NCBI GenBank assembly: GCA_030620005.1
Contig: JAUXAJ010000004.1
Coordinates: 1-44,107, forward strand
Source: Promethearchaeota archaeon
GTDB lineage: Archaea; Asgardarchaeota; Lokiarchaeia; Sigynarchaeales; SOKP01
Reading direction: 5' to 3'
DNA: 44,107 nucleotides
Shown: positions 43,890-44,107 of the stretch, piece after piece
Layout: each line of letters begins with the position of its first letter
How positions within the stretch are numbered: position 1 is the stretch's first letter
Made by a program: the position numbers and the translations under genes
Notes under the pieces: generated by a model
What the model was told of the DNA's origin: nothing
The model's input: the letters and a program-made list of their open reading frames with translations, nothing else
The model's database searches: none

Positions 43890-44107
43890 TTAACCCTTCA
43901 GAAAATCAATAATTGTTTGATTTACTTCTGGTACTTTTTCTAAGAATAATTTATGACCGGCACCTTTAATAATCTTTAATGTACTGTTAGGCATTTTTTC
44001 GTGCATTTTTTCTATCATAAATAATGCAATTATTCCATCACGAGATCCAGCAAGGAGTAATGTCTCATTTTTAATTTCATGTAGTCGATCTAATGTATCA
44101 TGTTCAT
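43890..44107 (-). CDS. Alpha/beta hydrolase, C-terminal part (partial at window end)
   Basis: The frame is open to the right edge and ends at TAA 43890-43892. It reads LDRLHEIKNETLLLAGSRDG, then STLKIIKGAGHKLFLEKVPE and VNQTIIDFLKG. The late Asp of SRDG and the His of GAGHKLF are the usual second and third members of the catalytic triad. It is the third hydrolase tail in this window, after the intact gene at 14.4-15.2 kb and its neighbouring relic. The gap 43697-43889 is without a gene. Confidence 0.85.
   Translation of the reverse strand, partial: EHDTLDRLHEIKNETLLLAGSRDGIIALFMIEKMHEKMPNSTLKIIKGAGHKLFLEKVPEVNQTIIDFLKG

Noticed and set aside
1..44107. tRNA genes, rRNA, CRISPR arrays, complete insertion sequences
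   Set aside because: No T-loop GTTC-A-type plus acceptor pairing, no regularly spaced repeats, and no intact transposase with terminal repeats could be found by reading both strands.

Overview
This is an AT-rich, densely coded archaeal segment. The archaeal signs are an EndA-type tRNA-splicing endonuclease, a MEMO-family protein, the separate PurS/PurQ/small-PurL set, TATA-like promoters close to start codons, and a bifunctional nucleotidyltransferase/hexapeptide GlmU-like protein. A Cys-rich, longin-like, TPR-like protein together with a 2-hydroxyacyl-CoA dehydratase set, an acyl-CoA dehydrogenase and MaoC hydratases suits an Asgard (Lokiarchaeia-like) heterotroph. That placement is inference; no single gene here proves it.

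Layout. 1-740: C-terminal part of a membrane-anchored surface protein. 992-3185 (minus): a probable operon of an unknown protein, a PadR-type regulator and two Hsp20 paralogs. 3.4-4.3 kb: decayed or orphan ORFs with a short tandem repeat. 4.5-7.1 kb: a HEAT-repeat protein, a Cys-rich/longin-like/TPR-like protein and a tiny zinc-finger-like protein. 7.3-13.9 kb (minus): a purine cluster (MazG-like nucleotide pyrophosphatase, purC, small membrane protein, purS, purQ, purL) ending in a clearly broken purF. 14.0-19.0 kb: hydrolase remnant, GC-rich degenerate insert, intact alpha/beta hydrolase, truncated small ORF, FGGY sugar kinase, and a large helical protein.

19.4-30.1 kb: an amino-sugar region with two tandem GlmM-like phosphohexomutases, nagB, glmS, a hexapeptide-repeat protein and a GlmU-like enzyme. 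Together these cover fructose-6-P to UDP-GlcNAc, with a deaminase able to run the first step backwards. An AidB-like acyl-CoA dehydrogenase is embedded here. A relic of a second copy of its 3' end lies just before a MaoC hydratase pair (30.4-31.4 kb). 31.6-36.3 kb: polytopic membrane protein, decayed surface-protein tail, double nitroreductase-like protein, and GH13 alpha-amylase-family enzyme. 36.6-41.0 kb: coiled-coil protein and a minus-strand module of a 2-hydroxyacyl-CoA dehydratase/benzoyl-CoA reductase type activator plus two [Fe-S] subunits. 41.3 kb to the end: a DUF47/PhoU-like protein, endA, a MEMO-like protein and the C-terminus of another alpha/beta hydrolase.

The strongest unusual signals are relics and recombination: a multiply disabled purF inside an otherwise intact pur cluster, an acyl-CoA dehydrogenase tail duplicated across glmU, a gene-conversion-like tract between the two GlmM paralogs, and an alpha/beta-hydrolase C-terminal relic next to a GC-rich foreign-looking patch. 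No tRNA, rRNA, CRISPR array or intact insertion sequence was seen.
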